The notes under the pieces were generated by a model. That model was not told the DNA's origin, made no database searches, and was given only the letters and a program-made list of their open reading frames with translations. From contig QPMI01000432.1 of assembly GCA_004431415.1 (NCBI GenBank), positions 1-64,000 of the forward strand: a stretch of 64,000 nucleotides of DNA, given 5' to 3'. A program made the position numbers and the translations under genes. This document shows positions 32,265 to 43,239 of this stretch, piece after piece; position 1 is the first letter of the stretch, and each line of letters begins with the position of its first letter. The DNA comes from Cyanophora paradoxa. Its lineage: Eukaryota; Glaucocystophyceae; Cyanophorales; Cyanophoraceae.

Positions 32265-32796
32265 ACACATACATCTTCAAGAACAAGCTTGCCCGCCTCG
32301 GCCCGGAGCTTCCTCTGCTGGGGAACCCTAATTTAACATCCTTGAACAGTACTGCTGACATTAACACACAAGTTCACAAGCAAGGTGGGTCGTTTTTATA
32401 AGAGTGGCGATTCTGTGTGATAATTGTGTTGGAATTTGCTCAGTTGAAGTGCATCCCACCACGCAAGTGGACGAATCCAGGCTGGACAACCCAGATATTG
32501 AGCTCAACATAGTTCCAGGCCTTGAGAGCCTCCAGCTCCAGGGTGAGGTTTGAAATTTCTTGTAGAGAAATAAATTAACCTTGACTTTTTCATGTAATGC
32601 AGCTGGATGTGTTCTTGAGGACCTTCATCCAGGGCACGTTCTCGAGCTTAATCAAGCCCCTGTTGGAAGCGCTTTATATGGCTCTTTGAATGCTGCCTCG
32701 GGCAACCACAAGTCTCTCCCAGGCTACAAGGAACTTCAAGAGGTTGATAGATTTGAAGATCTTCACTCTGTAGTGAACAGTCAGGACTGGAGCTAA
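32265..32796 (+). pseudogene. 3' exons of the unrecognised gene (duplicate)
   Basis: Carries the exons TYIFKNKLARLGPELPLLGN, EVHPTTQVDESRLDNPDIEL and AGCVLEDLHPGHVLELNQAP. With an extra A at about 32749 the last exon runs on as YKELQEVDRFEDLHSVVNSQ then DWS, stop at 32796. It lacks the exons upstream of 29349, so it is a fragment even though its last exon may keep the ancestral frame. Confidence 0.6.
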
Positions 32797-33753
32797 GAAT
32801 CCTGAGTAGATTCGAGAACCCTGAGAAGATTCAAAGAATTCAATCCATGCATGTGAAATGCAATGTAAATAAATACTCATACCTGAAAGATCTGCCCTTG
32901 GCGCACGTATACGCACCTAGGCCGGGTTCGAGCTCTATAGCTATGCATCCTCCTGGGAGGGTCCCTGGCTTGCCCTGCACGTCCCTTTTGGAGCCTCTGC
33001 GGCACTCTTATACACTGTCCTTCTCCTTTTGTCAAACCCGTACAGCTGGCTTGGAAGAAGAAGAGTCTGGTTGGTTCGCTGTCGATTGTGCTTTGGGCCT
33101 TTGGGTCCTTCGCCTTTTGTCAAAACCGCACAACCGGCTTGGGCGTGTCTTATACATACTCTTCTTCTTCTGTCTTCAAGCCCGTCTTGGAAGATGGCAT
33201 AAGGGCAGTTGTGCTTTATAATTAGGGTCCATTGCAAACGTATCAGCAGCTTCAGTGCGACCTGCTCGATAGGCCAGACAGTTTGAGCGGAAGATGACAT
33301 GCAGTCCAAGAATCGGAAGAGGCCAGACAGTACAGCTAATAGAGAGAGAGATGAAGCAAAAGACACGCCCGTGGACCAGGGTGACAAGGTATAGCAGCCC
33401 CCCAGTACAGCTAGCTTGGGCGTGTGTTATACATACTCTTCTTCTTCTCACATTGATCCTACTTTCAGATGCAGTGCTCAATGCGCTCCCTTCTTGAGCT
33501 TGTTCCTAAGAATCATGTAGTATGCCAGCAAATCAGTCAGGATCATACTGCATTTCTCTCTCTCTCTCAGGATCATATCAAATCTCATTCAACTCGTGCT
33601 CTTGATCACCTTAAGGCTGCTTCTGTTCTTTTGGTGCACCCCCCTTCTGTGCCTGGGGCCTTCGGGTCCTTCGCCTTTCGTCAAAACCGTTGGGTGCAAA
33701 GGTGAGAAAGCCACAAGAGCAGACCAAGCAGAAGCGTACGCCCTGCACATGTC

Positions 33754-34185
33754 ATGATAAGCACTGCACATGAACGGAGCATAGCTGGCGCTGCGTGTAC
33801 GAGGCAGGAGCAGAATACGGCCAACGCCAGTGGCGGGAGACCAGCGGGTGCGGCTGCCGGGATCGGAAATTCAGCAAGCGTGAAGAGTCTTGTGCCCGAA
33901 GACAGATTCGTCAGAGAGAAGCGTCCGAAGGCAGACGACAACCAAACGGCGACAAGGAAAGTGACAAGGCGCCCGCCGGGCATAACGAAGAAGCAGGCGG
34001 ATGCATATGGCACGAAGCAGGTGCATAAAGGTGTGCCGACGTCCGCAGAAGGTGCGCCATCAGACGCCTGGGGCGCGGGAGCACGCCTGGGAGGCATGAG
34101 GATTGTACGCACTGCGCAGGAGATGGATGAGCTACAAGAGCAGCTGAAGGACAAAAGCAATAACATGACATGGGCGAGACGCTAA
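33754..34185 (+). CDS. Hypothetical 143-residue ORF, copy 2
   Basis: Identical to the frame at 30837-31268, carried by the second copy of the 2.6-kb duplication. No independent evidence of expression. Confidence 0.25.
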   Translation: MISTAHERSIAGAACTRQEQNTANASGGRPAGAAAGIGNSASVKSLVPEDRFVREKRPKADDNQTATRKVTRRPPGITKKQADAYGTKQVHKGVPTSAEGAPSDAWGAGARLGGMRIVRTAQEMDELQEQLKDKSNNMTWARR

Positions 34186-34913
34186 GGGACAGTCGACGGA
34201 AGTGGCGGGAAACCAATGGGCACGGTCGCCGCTATCAGAGATTGTGCCCGAAGGCAGATGGACAACAAGCGTATTGTGCCCGAAGGCAGATTGACAACAA
34301 GGAAGCGCCCGCAGGCAGAGAACAACCGATAGGTGGTGGAGATTCGAATGTGGTGGCCGCAAAGCAGGGCAGTAGTAGAGAATGATGCATAGAACACGAA
34401 CCAGGTGCATTTAGGTGCGTCGAAGGCAGAGAATCCTCGCTAGAAGGGCGCCCGTCGGCAGGGGGGTACCAATGACCTCTAATTACCAATACGACGGTAT
34501 TGAAGAGGTGGCTCTTGACAAATTGAAGCTAGAAGGGAAGTGAGTGAAACAGCATACAGGACCCTGTACCACCAGTCCTAGGGGGCCAGCAGGATAAAGA
34601 GCACACTATATGCAAAGGTTGATTGATGTGTTCAGGCCCAGGATAGAATTTCACTGTAGCATGGGTTTTTGGGCAGGTGTATGCCCAAAACATCACAGCA
34701 TGTCAAATGGTTGATACAAAGAAGATAAATATGTATGGTTGATACACATATGATCATGTTGAGTATGCATCCTCTATGCATCCAAAATTTCTAACTATAA
34801 ACTAATTATACAACCTGCTTCCTTACAGGCCAGACAGGGTTTGAAGGAAGAAAAGTGGACAAAGAAGCGCTGATTGTGCCTTGGGCCTTCTGGTTCTTTG
34901 CCTTTTGTCAAAA

Positions 34914-35223
34914 CCGTTCGGCTGGCTTGGCCGATGCCCCATTCCGGCCGCAGGCCTCTGCGGCTTTGTCATACCCATGACCAGTCCTGCTGATGTGGAT
35001 GTATCTACTGCATTCTCTTTTTTTACTACCCTTGTCTGCCTGGTTCACTCATCAGCCATCAGCTATATAATCAGCCTCATTGTTATTTTGTCTTCCAACC
35101 ATTTCTCAGTCTGCAGACAGATCCTATTATACGAAGAAGAAGAAGAGTAGGTATAAGACACGCCCAAGCCGGTTGTGCGGTTTTGACGAAAGGCGAAGAA
35201 CCCGAAGGCCCAAAGCACAATCG
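34914..35223. repeat. Inverted copy of the 310-bp segment
   Basis: Reverse complement of 31954-32263. It starts CCGTTCGGCTGGCTTGG and passes through a family-3 LINE tail, GCGGCTTTGTCATACCC to TCTACTGCATTCTC. It ends in the 3' tail of the minus-strand LINE at 35133 and beyond, so that LINE's 3' end forms part of the segment. Confidence 0.8.
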
Positions 35224-35403
35224 ACAGTGAACCAACCAGACAAAGGTAGTGGCGGCGCAAACGCCTTACGGTCTACCGTGTATGCCCCGGCGGTCCGGCG
35301 CTCATACACGCAGACACGGAAAGCAACCACAGACATCCCAATGCGGGCCTCTTCCTAATGCCGGCCTGGGGGAGTCCTGGTCACGACCTCACGTAAGAAA
35401 CCT

Positions 35404-36752
35404 TCAGCCATCAGTCATGTCATCAGACTCTTCGTCAGTGATAAGGACCATTGGGGAACCTGGGTCATCAGCGAGACCCATAGATGCGGCGGATGGGAGA
35501 GCTGGAGGAGGTGAGGGCCGCAAACGTTTGAAAGAAACCTGAGGTAGGACACCAGCTGCAGGAACGTTGTCACCATGATCCAGAGCACCAGGGTCTGGAG
35601 AAGACACTCGACGCCGCTTAGACGGGGCAATAGAAGGAGAAAGAGGATCAGTATCCATGGGCATCATAGGCGCAGAAGAAGGCAGAGGGGCAGAAGAGGG
35701 AGGAGCTAGGGAAGCAATGACAGCATGACTCGCGAAGTCGGGCTCAACATCAACAGCGTTAATCCGGATAGGAGAGATCGGCAGCATATCAGGGGCAAGC
35801 TCAGTGTCATCCACGTAGATGATAACTTGAGGAGAGGGCGGAGGTGAACCTGTATCATCGATAACAGCATCAAGACCGAATGCTGAAGCACCAACACGAC
35901 GGCGTTGAAGAGGCGGCTCATCCTCTGAGTCAATATCCGGAGGCGGGTGAGGTGGCAACGGGTGAGGGGGTGAGTGAGCCACAGGACCAGGGTCAGGGGC
36001 AGGGTCGGGTCCCCCAGGGGGGTCGTCATCATCGGATGAGGTACTACTGGAGGAATCATCAGGATCATCAGGGCCAAGGTCGGAAAGGTCAGAGGAGTCT
36101 GAGCTGTTGTCAGGAGGGGACATATAGCCTTCAAGATCCTCCTTTTCAAGACGCTGCAGTAAGACAGGCCGCGCACTGGCATAAGGAAACTGAGCCACAA
36201 GGGGGCTAGGGGCTAGATCGGGGCTAGGGGCCGGCTGATCAAAGGAACGGTCAAAAGCACGGGAAGCGTCTAAGAGATTAGCGTAGAATGAAGAATGAGA
36301 GGGGTCAGCAGTAGAGATGAAACGGAAATACCCACGGACATAGGTGACTTTAAATCGAGGTAAACGACGAGGAAGCATGTCCATAAAATCGTCCAGTTCA
36401 CGGAACAAGGCAGTCATCAGAGTAGCAGTTTTCAAGCCCGTCTTGGAGGAAGGTATAAGGGGCAGCTGGGTGTTAGGGTCCATTGCAAATGTAGCAGCAG
36501 CTTCAGTGCGACCTGCTCGATAGGCCAGACAGTACGAGCGGAAAATGATGTGCAATCCAAGAATCCGAACAACCTGCCACTCCCAGTTCTGCAAGAACAT
36601 CCAGCTGGCAGCGAAACGGACCGAGCCAGTAAGCAACCAGGCAACGAAGCGAGCGGAAGGAATGGGCATCGGCTGGAGCTGCAGGGCATGGAAGATGAGC
36701 GACCAGAACTGCTGCACAACAGGGCAGAGAACGAAAACGTGCAACGCATTGC
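35404..36752 (-). CDS. LINE protein C-terminal part (outer element)
   Basis: Continuation of the RT protein at 39278-41851 after the nested insertion. It begins CNALHVFVLCPVVQQFWSLI and ends MVLITDEESDDMTDG at 35404. Relative to the nested copy it has a short deletion in the segment around SRAFDRSFDQPAPSPD and scattered substitutions. Acidic tail, basic clusters and both hydrophobic-acidic motifs are kept. No stop codons interrupt it. Confidence 0.8.
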
Positions 36753-36753
36753 A

Positions 36754-39277
36754 AAGAAGAAGAAGAGTATGTATAAGACACGCCCAAGCCGGTTGTGCGG
36801 TTTTGACGAAAGGCGAAGGACCCAAAGGCCCGAAGCACAATCGACAGTGAACCAACCAGACAAGGGTAGTGGCGGCGCAAACGCCTTACGGTCTGCCATG
36901 TATGCCCCGGCGGTCCGGCGCTCATACACGCAGACACGGAAAGCAACCACAGACATCCCAATGCGGGCCTCTTCCTAATGCCGGCCTGGGGGAGTCCTGG
37001 TCACGACCTCACGTGTGAAACCTTCAGCCATCAGTCATGTCATCAGCCTCTTCGTCAGAGATAAGCACCATTGGGGAACCTGGGTCATCAGCAAGATCCA
37101 TAGGGGCAGCGGATGGGAGAGTTGGGGGAGGTGAAGGCCGCAAGCGTTTGAAAGAAACCTGAGGTGGGACACCAGGAATGTTATCACCATGATCCAGAGC
37201 ACCAGGGTCTGGAGAAGACACTCGACGACGCTTAGGCGGGACAATAGAAGGAGAAAGAGGATCAGTATCCATGGGCGTCATAGGCGCAGAAGACGGCAGA
37301 GGGGCAGAAGAGGGAGGAGCTGGGGAAGCAATGACAGCATGACTTGTGAAGTCGGGCTCAACATCAACAGCGTCGATTCGGATAGGAGAGATCGGCAGCA
37401 GATCAGGGGCAAGCTCAGTGTCATCCACATAGATGATAACTTGAGGAGAGGGCGGAGGTGAACCTGTATCATCTATAGCAGCATCAAGACCAAACGCTGA
37501 AGCACCAACACGACGGCGTTGAAGAGGCGGCTCATCCTCCAAGTCAATATCGGGCGGCGGGTGAGGTGGCAGCGGGTGAGGGGGTGAGTGAGCCACAGGA
37601 CCAGGGTCAGGGGCAGGGTCGGGTCCCCCAGGGGGGTCGTCATCATCCGATGAGGTACTACTGGAGGAATCACCAGGATCATCAGGGCCAAGGTCGGAAA
37701 GGTCAGAGGAGTCTGAGCCGTTGTCAGGAGGGGACATATAGCCTTCAAGATCCTCCTTTTCAAGACGCTGCAGCAGGACAGGCCGCGCACTGGCATAAGG
37801 AAACTGTGCCACAAGGGGGCTAGGGGCTAGATCGGGGCTAGGGGCAGGCTGAGCAATGTGTTCACAGTGCTCATAAGAGGCTAGGGAATGGTCATAAGTA
37901 CGAGCAGCGTCTAAAAGATTAGCGTAGAATGAAGAATGAGAGGGGTCAGCAGTAGAGATGAAACGGAAATACCCACGGACATAGGTGACTTTAAATCGAG
38001 GTAAACGGCGAGGAAGCATGTCCATGAAATCGTCCAGTTCGCGGAACAAGGCAGTCATCAGAGTAGCGGCCTTCAAGCCCGTCTTGGAGGAAGGTGTAAG
38101 GGGCAGCTGTGTGTTAGGGTCCATTGCAAACGTGGCCGCAGCTTCAGTGCGACCTGCTCGATAGGCCAGACAATACGAGCGGAAAATGACGTGCAATCCA
38201 AGAATCCGAACAACCTGCCACTCCCAGTTCTGCAAGAACATCCAGCTGTCAGCAAAACGGACCGAGCCAGTAAGCAACCAGGCAACAAAGCGAGCGGAAG
38301 GAATGGGCATCGGTTGGAGCTGCAGGGCATGGAAGATGAGCGACCAAAACTGCTGCACAACAGGGCAGAGAACGAAAACGTGCAGCGCATTGCAGCGCCG
38401 GTGGCAGACCGGACATAGCGAGGAGAGGAGCTCACTGTCAAGCAAATTTGCCGAAGCAGGACGCTGAAGAACAGAGCGCGCAGCCATATCAGCGATGCGG
38501 GACGATGTGCGAAGAGCGTTGTAGCGCAGTGCAAAGTAGCCATCAAGGACGCGCTGCGTGAGAGCATAGCGGAGGTCGGGAATCACCGTGTTGAACCAGG
38601 GAAAGCGATCAGTGCGCGCATCGTAGCCCGGCGGCCAGAGGAACTTTGGGGAGAGATCAGCACGCCACTTAGTCTCAGCGGTCGTCGGCGCCATGAAAGC
38701 GTGGGAGGAAAGGTACTTGTACACGTCGTGAACCGTGAAACGCGACGGGGCAGCAGGCAGCTTGTACGCAACCGACTTAGAGAGGCGCAGCTCTTCCTTT
38801 GAGCGATCATTGATGTTCTCACGGTCAGAGTGGAACGCAAACGTACGGGAAGACGACGGAGGCAGCGGACGGAGTGCAAGGTCGGAAAGCTGTAACGAGT
38901 TCATGAGGAACCGGACGAGTGCAGGCATGGGGGACAACTTGCAAGCATTCTTAACAAGGCTAAGCGCATGCGCAGGCACGGGAATGAAGTCGATCGCACG
39001 GGCCGCGGGCCGGATCGCAAGTACATCGGGGAGGGCAACGGGACTGTCAAGCGAAGTACTGCAGGGCACGTCAATCTCATGGAAAGCGAGCTGTGTGTCA
39101 GGAAGAAGGCGAACGCGACAGAGAGCTACGCCCTGAAGTGAGACGCGTTCAGCAGCAAGTTTCGAAAAAGGGCCAATAGCGAGACCTCCAGGTTCGTGTT
39201 TCCAGTCTGCAGTGCGACCACAGCGCCAGACCTCTTGTGCAAGTCGATTATTGAGCGCATGCAGCTGGTCGCGCAGT
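36754..39277 (-). mobile_element. Nested 5'-truncated LINE copy with 9-bp target-site duplication
   Basis: A second family-1 copy inserted into the first element in the same orientation. Flanks are CGCATTGCA at 39278-39286 and again at 36745-36753, a 9-bp target-site duplication made from host-element sequence. The copy is 5'-truncated, starting at the codons for (L)RDQLHALNNRL, downstream of the RT core. It ends in the family tail GGGCGTGTCTTATACATACTC plus (TTC)n at 36754. Confidence 0.88.
37024..39276 (-). CDS. LINE protein C-terminal half (nested copy)
   Basis: About 750 codons open to the stop at 37024. From the N-terminus: connection region QLHALNNRLAQEVWRCGRTA; the CCHC finger CPVCHRRCNALHVFVLC; PVVQQFWSLIFHALQLQPMP; then a roughly 300-residue disordered acidic tail. 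The tail holds Asp/Ser runs (GPDDPGDSSSSTSSDDDD), basic clusters RRRV and KRRRVSSPD, and hydrophobic-acidic words VIIYVDDTEL and MVLISDEEADDM. The RT core is absent (5' truncation), so this copy cannot be autonomous. Confidence 0.8.
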   Translation of the reverse strand: MRDQLHALNNRLAQEVWRCGRTADWKHEPGGLAIGPFSKLAAERVSLQGVALCRVRLLPDTQLAFHEIDVPCSTSLDSPVALPDVLAIRPAARAIDFIPVPAHALSLVKNACKLSPMPALVRFLMNSLQLSDLALRPLPPSSSRTFAFHSDRENINDRSKEELRLSKSVAYKLPAAPSRFTVHDVYKYLSSHAFMAPTTAETKWRADLSPKFLWPPGYDARTDRFPWFNTVIPDLRYALTQRVLDGYFALRYNALRTSSRIADMAARSVLQRPASANLLDSELLSSLCPVCHRRCNALHVFVLCPVVQQFWSLIFHALQLQPMPIPSARFVAWLLTGSVRFADSWMFLQNWEWQVVRILGLHVIFRSYCLAYRAGRTEAAATFAMDPNTQLPLTPSSKTGLKAATLMTALFRELDDFMDMLPRRLPRFKVTYVRGYFRFISTADPSHSSFYANLLDAARTYDHSLASYEHCEHIAQPAPSPDLAPSPLVAQFPYASARPVLLQRLEKEDLEGYMSPPDNGSDSSDLSDLGPDDPGDSSSSTSSDDDDPPGGPDPAPDPGPVAHSPPHPLPPHPPPDIDLEDEPPLQRRRVGASAFGLDAAIDDTGSPPPSPQVIIYVDDTELAPDLLPISPIRIDAVDVEPDFTSHAVIASPAPPSSAPLPSSAPMTPMDTDPLSPSIVPPKRRRVSSPDPGALDHGDNIPGVPPQVSFKRLRPSPPPTLPSAAPMDLADDPGSPMVLISDEEADDMTDG

Positions 39278-41851
39278 CGCATTGCAGCGCCGGTGGCAGA
39301 CCGGACATAGGGAGGAGAGGAGCTCACTGTCAAGCAAATTTGCCGAAGCAGGACGCTGAAGATCAGAGCGTGCAGCCATATCAGCGATGCGGGACGATGT
39401 GCGGAGAGCGTTGTAGCGCAGTGCAAAGTAGCCGTCAAGGACCCGCTGCGTGAGAGCGTAGCGGAGGTCGGGAATCACCGTGTTAAACCAGGGAAAGCGA
39501 TCAGTGCGCGCATCGTAGCCCGGCGGCCAGAGGAACTTTGGAGAGAGATCAGCACGCCACTTAGTCTCAGCGGTCGTCGGCGCCATGAAAGCGTGGGAGG
39601 AAAGGTACTTGTACACGTCGTGAACCGTGAAACGCGACGGGGCAGCAGGCAGTTTGTACGCAACCGACTTAGAGAGGCGCAGCTCTTCCTTTGAACGATC
39701 GCTGATGTTCTCGCGGTCAGAGTAGAACGCAAACGTACGGGAAGACGACGGTGGCAGCGGACGGAGTGCAAGGTCGGAAAGCTGCAACGAGTTCATGAGG
39801 AACCGGACGAGTGCGGGCATGGAGGACAACTTGCAAGCGTTCTTAACAAGGCTAAGCGCATGCGCAGGCACGGGAATGAAGTCGATCGCACGGGCCGCGG
39901 GCCGGATCGCAAGCACATCGGGGAGGGCAACGGGACTGTCAATCGAAACATTGCAGGGCACGTCAATCTCATGGAAAGCGAGCTGTGTGTCAGGAAGAAG
40001 GCGAACGCGACAGAGAGCTACTCCCTGGAGCGAGACGCGCTCAGCAGCAAGTTTCGAGAAAGGGCCAATAGCGAGACCTCCAGGTTCGTGTTTCCAGTCT
40101 GCAGTTTTACCACAACGCCAAACCTCTTGCGCAAGTCGATTATTGAGCGCATGCAGCTGGTCGCGCAGTTGCTCAGGATAGGAGGGCTCGACATAGAGAG
40201 TATGTTCACCAGAGAAATCCCAGATTTGATAGTTGAAACGGAAACGGAGACGGAAAAGCAGCAGAAAAGTAAAGTCACGCTCATAGTACATGTCTTTCTT
40301 ATACCAGGGGTGCATGATCGGCATACGCAGGAAATCCCAAGCGCAGCGGGGCTTCTTGACATCGAAAATAGTCCGCCAAGCTTCGAAGATGGCAAAGAAT
40401 GGGTCAGCAGGCGGGGGCCACAATGGCTTAACCAAGCGATCAGTCCTGTTGAGAAAAGGAAGCCAGAGCCCAAAGCCACTGTTTTCCGTGAAGGCCTCAA
40501 TAATTTCTCGACCAGGAAGCGCCGCCGGGGTAGCAAGCCACGATTCCAAAGAGTTTGCGGCGAAGGCCAGTTGGAAGTGTTCGGGGGAGGGCGCTCCGAG
40601 ACCACCGAGAGATACAGGCCGACAGGAGGCAGTGGTCATTCCCTGATGGGGTAAGATGAATGCATCGGAATACGTAGATCGCTTCCAGACAAAGGTCTGT
40701 AGATTCTTTGAAATAGCCCGGAGAATCTTAGGAGGTGCTGGGACTGCACGGATATAAAAGCTTAAGACGCCCTGACAAAAAGCATAGGCGATGCGACCAC
40801 GTCCAAGAAGGGATGACTGGAAATCAACTGCTGTCTCCATAAAGAAGGTTGCTTTATGCTGAATCATGTTCCAGGACGGATGGTGCTCGCGATCAAGAAG
40901 GAGCTGATGAGGGAAACCAAGCTGCTTATGACAGGCAGGATCGAGCTCAGTAGCGCGAAGAACAGGGAACGGTAGGGGATCAGCAGGATCGAGGTCCAAC
41001 GGCGAGGCAGCAGGTTCCCGCAAGACGATGGCCAGAGATTTTTCCATGGAGAGATGCTGACCGGACAGTGGCTTGAAAGAGCCAAAACGTGCATGGATGG
41101 CTAAGAGAGAGTCACGCAGAGATAGCCCCTGGGCGCGGAGCAGGAACAGCTGATAAATATCGTCAGCAAACTGGACAAGGGGGGTGCCAACGGGGCGGGG
41201 TATATCAGTGAGTGAGAGCAAGAGAGAACGTAGAGGGCTGATTGAGAGGATGAAGGAAACCGGGCTCCAGGGACCACCTTGAATGGTGCCCACCAGACGT
41301 GAGAACACAGAAGAGAAGAGCCCATTCGCAAATACACGTGCACGGAGGGGGGCTCTAGGGTTGTACAGACAATGGTGCATCCGTCGGATAAGCCAGGGCC
41401 ATTGTTGAATATGGAGAACGAGCGCCATTATTACCCAAAGCAACAGATCGTATGCGGACTTAAGATCCGAGTCGAATCCAATAACATAGTCATAATTGGC
41501 GTAGCGGATGCGTGCATACGTTGCCAGCACCGCAAAGATGTTTTTATGAACGTCCCGACCTTGCACGAAACCGAACTGATCTTCAGGAACGATGAGTTGC
41601 AGGATCGGGTTAGCTATTGTAACCATCGTCCTCTCAAATAGGCGCAAGAGTGTGTTAGAGACTCCAATAGGTCGATATTTTGAGGCATCTGTGGGCAAGC
41701 CCGACCGCTTCCAGATGAAAGTGTAGGTCAAGTCGCGCATAAAATCAGGAAGGAAGCCTTGAACAGCGATCTTTTGAAAGTAAGCAGCCAAGAAGACAGA
41801 CCAAGGCTTAATGTGCATCTTAAAGACGCCAACAGGTATCCCATCCGCCAA
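39278..41851 (-). CDS. LINE reverse transcriptase (partial, 5'-truncated)
   Basis: RNA-templated DNA polymerase of a LINE-like element. Visible RT motifs in order: ADGIPVGVFK near the start; SKYRPIGVSNTLLRLFERTM; motif A VIGFDSDLKSAYD with its catalytic Asp; motif B GTIQGGPWSPVSFIL; motif C FADDIY with the Asp pair. Next comes a long connection region (SLGGLGAPSPEHFQLAFAAN), and CPVC...H...C near the break, which forms a CCHC-like RVT zinc finger when joined to the downstream half. No in-frame stop interrupts it. The upstream end is truncated, and the reading frame leaves the element at the nested insertion. No apurinic endonuclease or RNase H domain is seen in what remains. Confidence 0.85.
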
Positions 41852-41860
41852 GACGCCAAA

Positions 41861-42135
41861 GACGCCAACGCCTTAAAGACGCCGATCAAGGGCGCGCAGG
41901 GACGCAAGCGGAAAACACGTCATGCTAGGCGTATTGACACATAGATAGGGAGCGGCTGCAGGGATAGGTGTCCGAGGGACAGGAATAGGTGCCTTTCGGC
42001 AGATTGCAGGTGCCAGACGGCAGGAGAGTCTCAAAACGAAGCACACAACAAGGATAAGTGCGCACCGCGCTCTGCGCTGCTGCTGCTGTGCTGCTGCGTG
42101 CCTCGCCAGATCCGGGGGGGTACTACTTTCTGCCA
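41861..42135. other. Short spacer between LINE remnants
   Basis: About 0.27 kb without a recognisable gene. It contains the GGCGTCTTT-type repeats at the LINE 5' border and the word GATAGGTG(T/C)C repeated near 41965-41990. Confidence 0.4.
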
Positions 42136-43126
42136 ACTAAATTTCCAGCCTTGCAATTGGTCTGCTGTGTCTGCCTCATCTTTCCACTGCCGCTTTACTT
42201 TGCTTGTAGAGGTTCCTGCTACTCACCCTATTCACTTGGCCTCTCGTGGGCAGTATGACAAGCTGAAGTCTTCCTCTGGTAATCCTATTAAGCTTCAGTC
42301 CATTGGCTTGCAGGGCCTTCATGGTGTTGGTCGATTTCATGTCAATTCCCCTCGTCCTGATTTAACTAGCGTCCCTACTGGGCCGCCGTTGCTGATCCTG
42401 CTCGCTCTTCCAACATGTCTTATTTTTCTGCAAATACTGTAGCCAATTGCGGCCTCCCTGCTGTCCAGGAGTGTACCGATCATTCCCATCCCCTTCATAC
42501 TGCTTATTATTCCACTAGGGCTCTTTCTGACTCTCGCATTTTGTATCACTTCCACCGTGTTCCAACTTTCTATTTTTTTGCCTGCTTCTGTTTCCGAGGC
42601 CATTAAGGCTTTCCACATTAAGCAAAAGGGTCAGCATGTCGCAAACATCATAACTCGTGAAGCTCGTCAGTCTGCTTCGGCTTCTTCTTCTCGTCCCCAT
42701 CATTCTCCATCTTCTCCGCCTAATTGTGGCCACTCTTCTGGTGGGAGCCATGGCTCTCATGATGATGGTATGGATGAGGCTGTCTTGTAAATCAATTGCA
42801 TTTGACACTGCTTCTGTTTTTATCCTGTGGGCTGCCACCCTCAATACCCCGGGCGGCTCGATAGGGAGCGGGTCGTTCCGGGATTCGAGGTTTTCCATGG
42901 TGGGGGCCCTGTGGCTCTCTGCCTGGTTGCTCTCTTTTTGCTCTTTCGGCGCAGGGGCTTCGGCCCCTGCCCCTCTCGGTGCGTACACACATCACTACCT
43001 GTGCCAGGAAGGTCCCTGGCGTGCCTTGGACGTCCCTTTTGGGGCCTCTGCGGGGCTGCTATACCTTGGCACCCTGGTCCACGGGCGTGTCTTTTGCTTC
43101 ATCTCTCTCTCTCTCTCATTGTTATT
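42136..43126 (+). mobile_element. LINE family-2 remnant with 3' tail
   Basis: 42136-42790 is a frame-broken ORF remnant: pieces in different frames read HLASRGQYDKLKSSSGNPIK, SYFSANTVANCGLPAVQEC and EAIKAFHIKQKGQHVANIIT, ending DDGMDEAVL. The 3' UTR (42791-43100) contains CAATACCCCGGGCGGCTCGA and GGGGCCTCTGCGGGGCTGCT, ending GGGCGTGTCTTTTGCTTCA(TC)n at 43126. The broken frame and loss of everything upstream mark it as dead. It resembles a LINE ORF1 or a C-terminal region; it is not an RT. Confidence 0.65.
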
Positions 43127-43239
43127 TTCAAGAAGCACCATATATAGGAGAATCTGGGGAACCTGGGTCATTTGAGATCCATAGAGGAAGAAAAAGAGTA
43201 TGTATGAAAACACACCTGAGCCTTCGAGATCCATGAGAT

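Larger units (their letters stand above)
32265..34890. repeat. 2.6-kb direct repeat, copy 2
   Basis: Second copy of 29349-31973, offset 2916-2917 bases. Its first 0.5 kb is a truncated duplicate of the unrecognised gene with no upstream exons. The junction with the preceding segment falls in GAACGGT|ACACATAC. Confidence 0.9.
35133..41860 (-). mobile_element. 5'-truncated LINE (non-LTR retrotransposon), family 1, split by a nested LINE
   Basis: Minus-strand element. Its reverse-transcriptase part spans 41851-39278 and its 3' part 36753-35133; the two halves are separated by a younger copy at 36754-39277. The halves abut in frame: left half ends LCPVCHRRCNA, right half resumes CNALHVFVLC. The 3' UTR runs from about 35403 to a (TTC)n tail at 35133. 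The 5' end is truncated just before the DG(I)P motif of the RT domain, so no endonuclease or upstream ORF is present. A few GGCGTCTTT repeats lie at the 5' border (41830-41885). Confidence 0.85.

Noticed and set aside
39248-39438. Tandem internal duplication of the LINE as a replication slip
   Set aside because: The overlap is better explained by a nested insertion: the junction carries a 9-bp target-site duplication, and the outer element resumes exactly at 36753.
41851-42000. Endonuclease domain upstream of the LINE RT
   Set aside because: The sequence turns into short GGCGTCTTT repeats and unrelated DNA just before the DGIP motif. The element is 5'-truncated.
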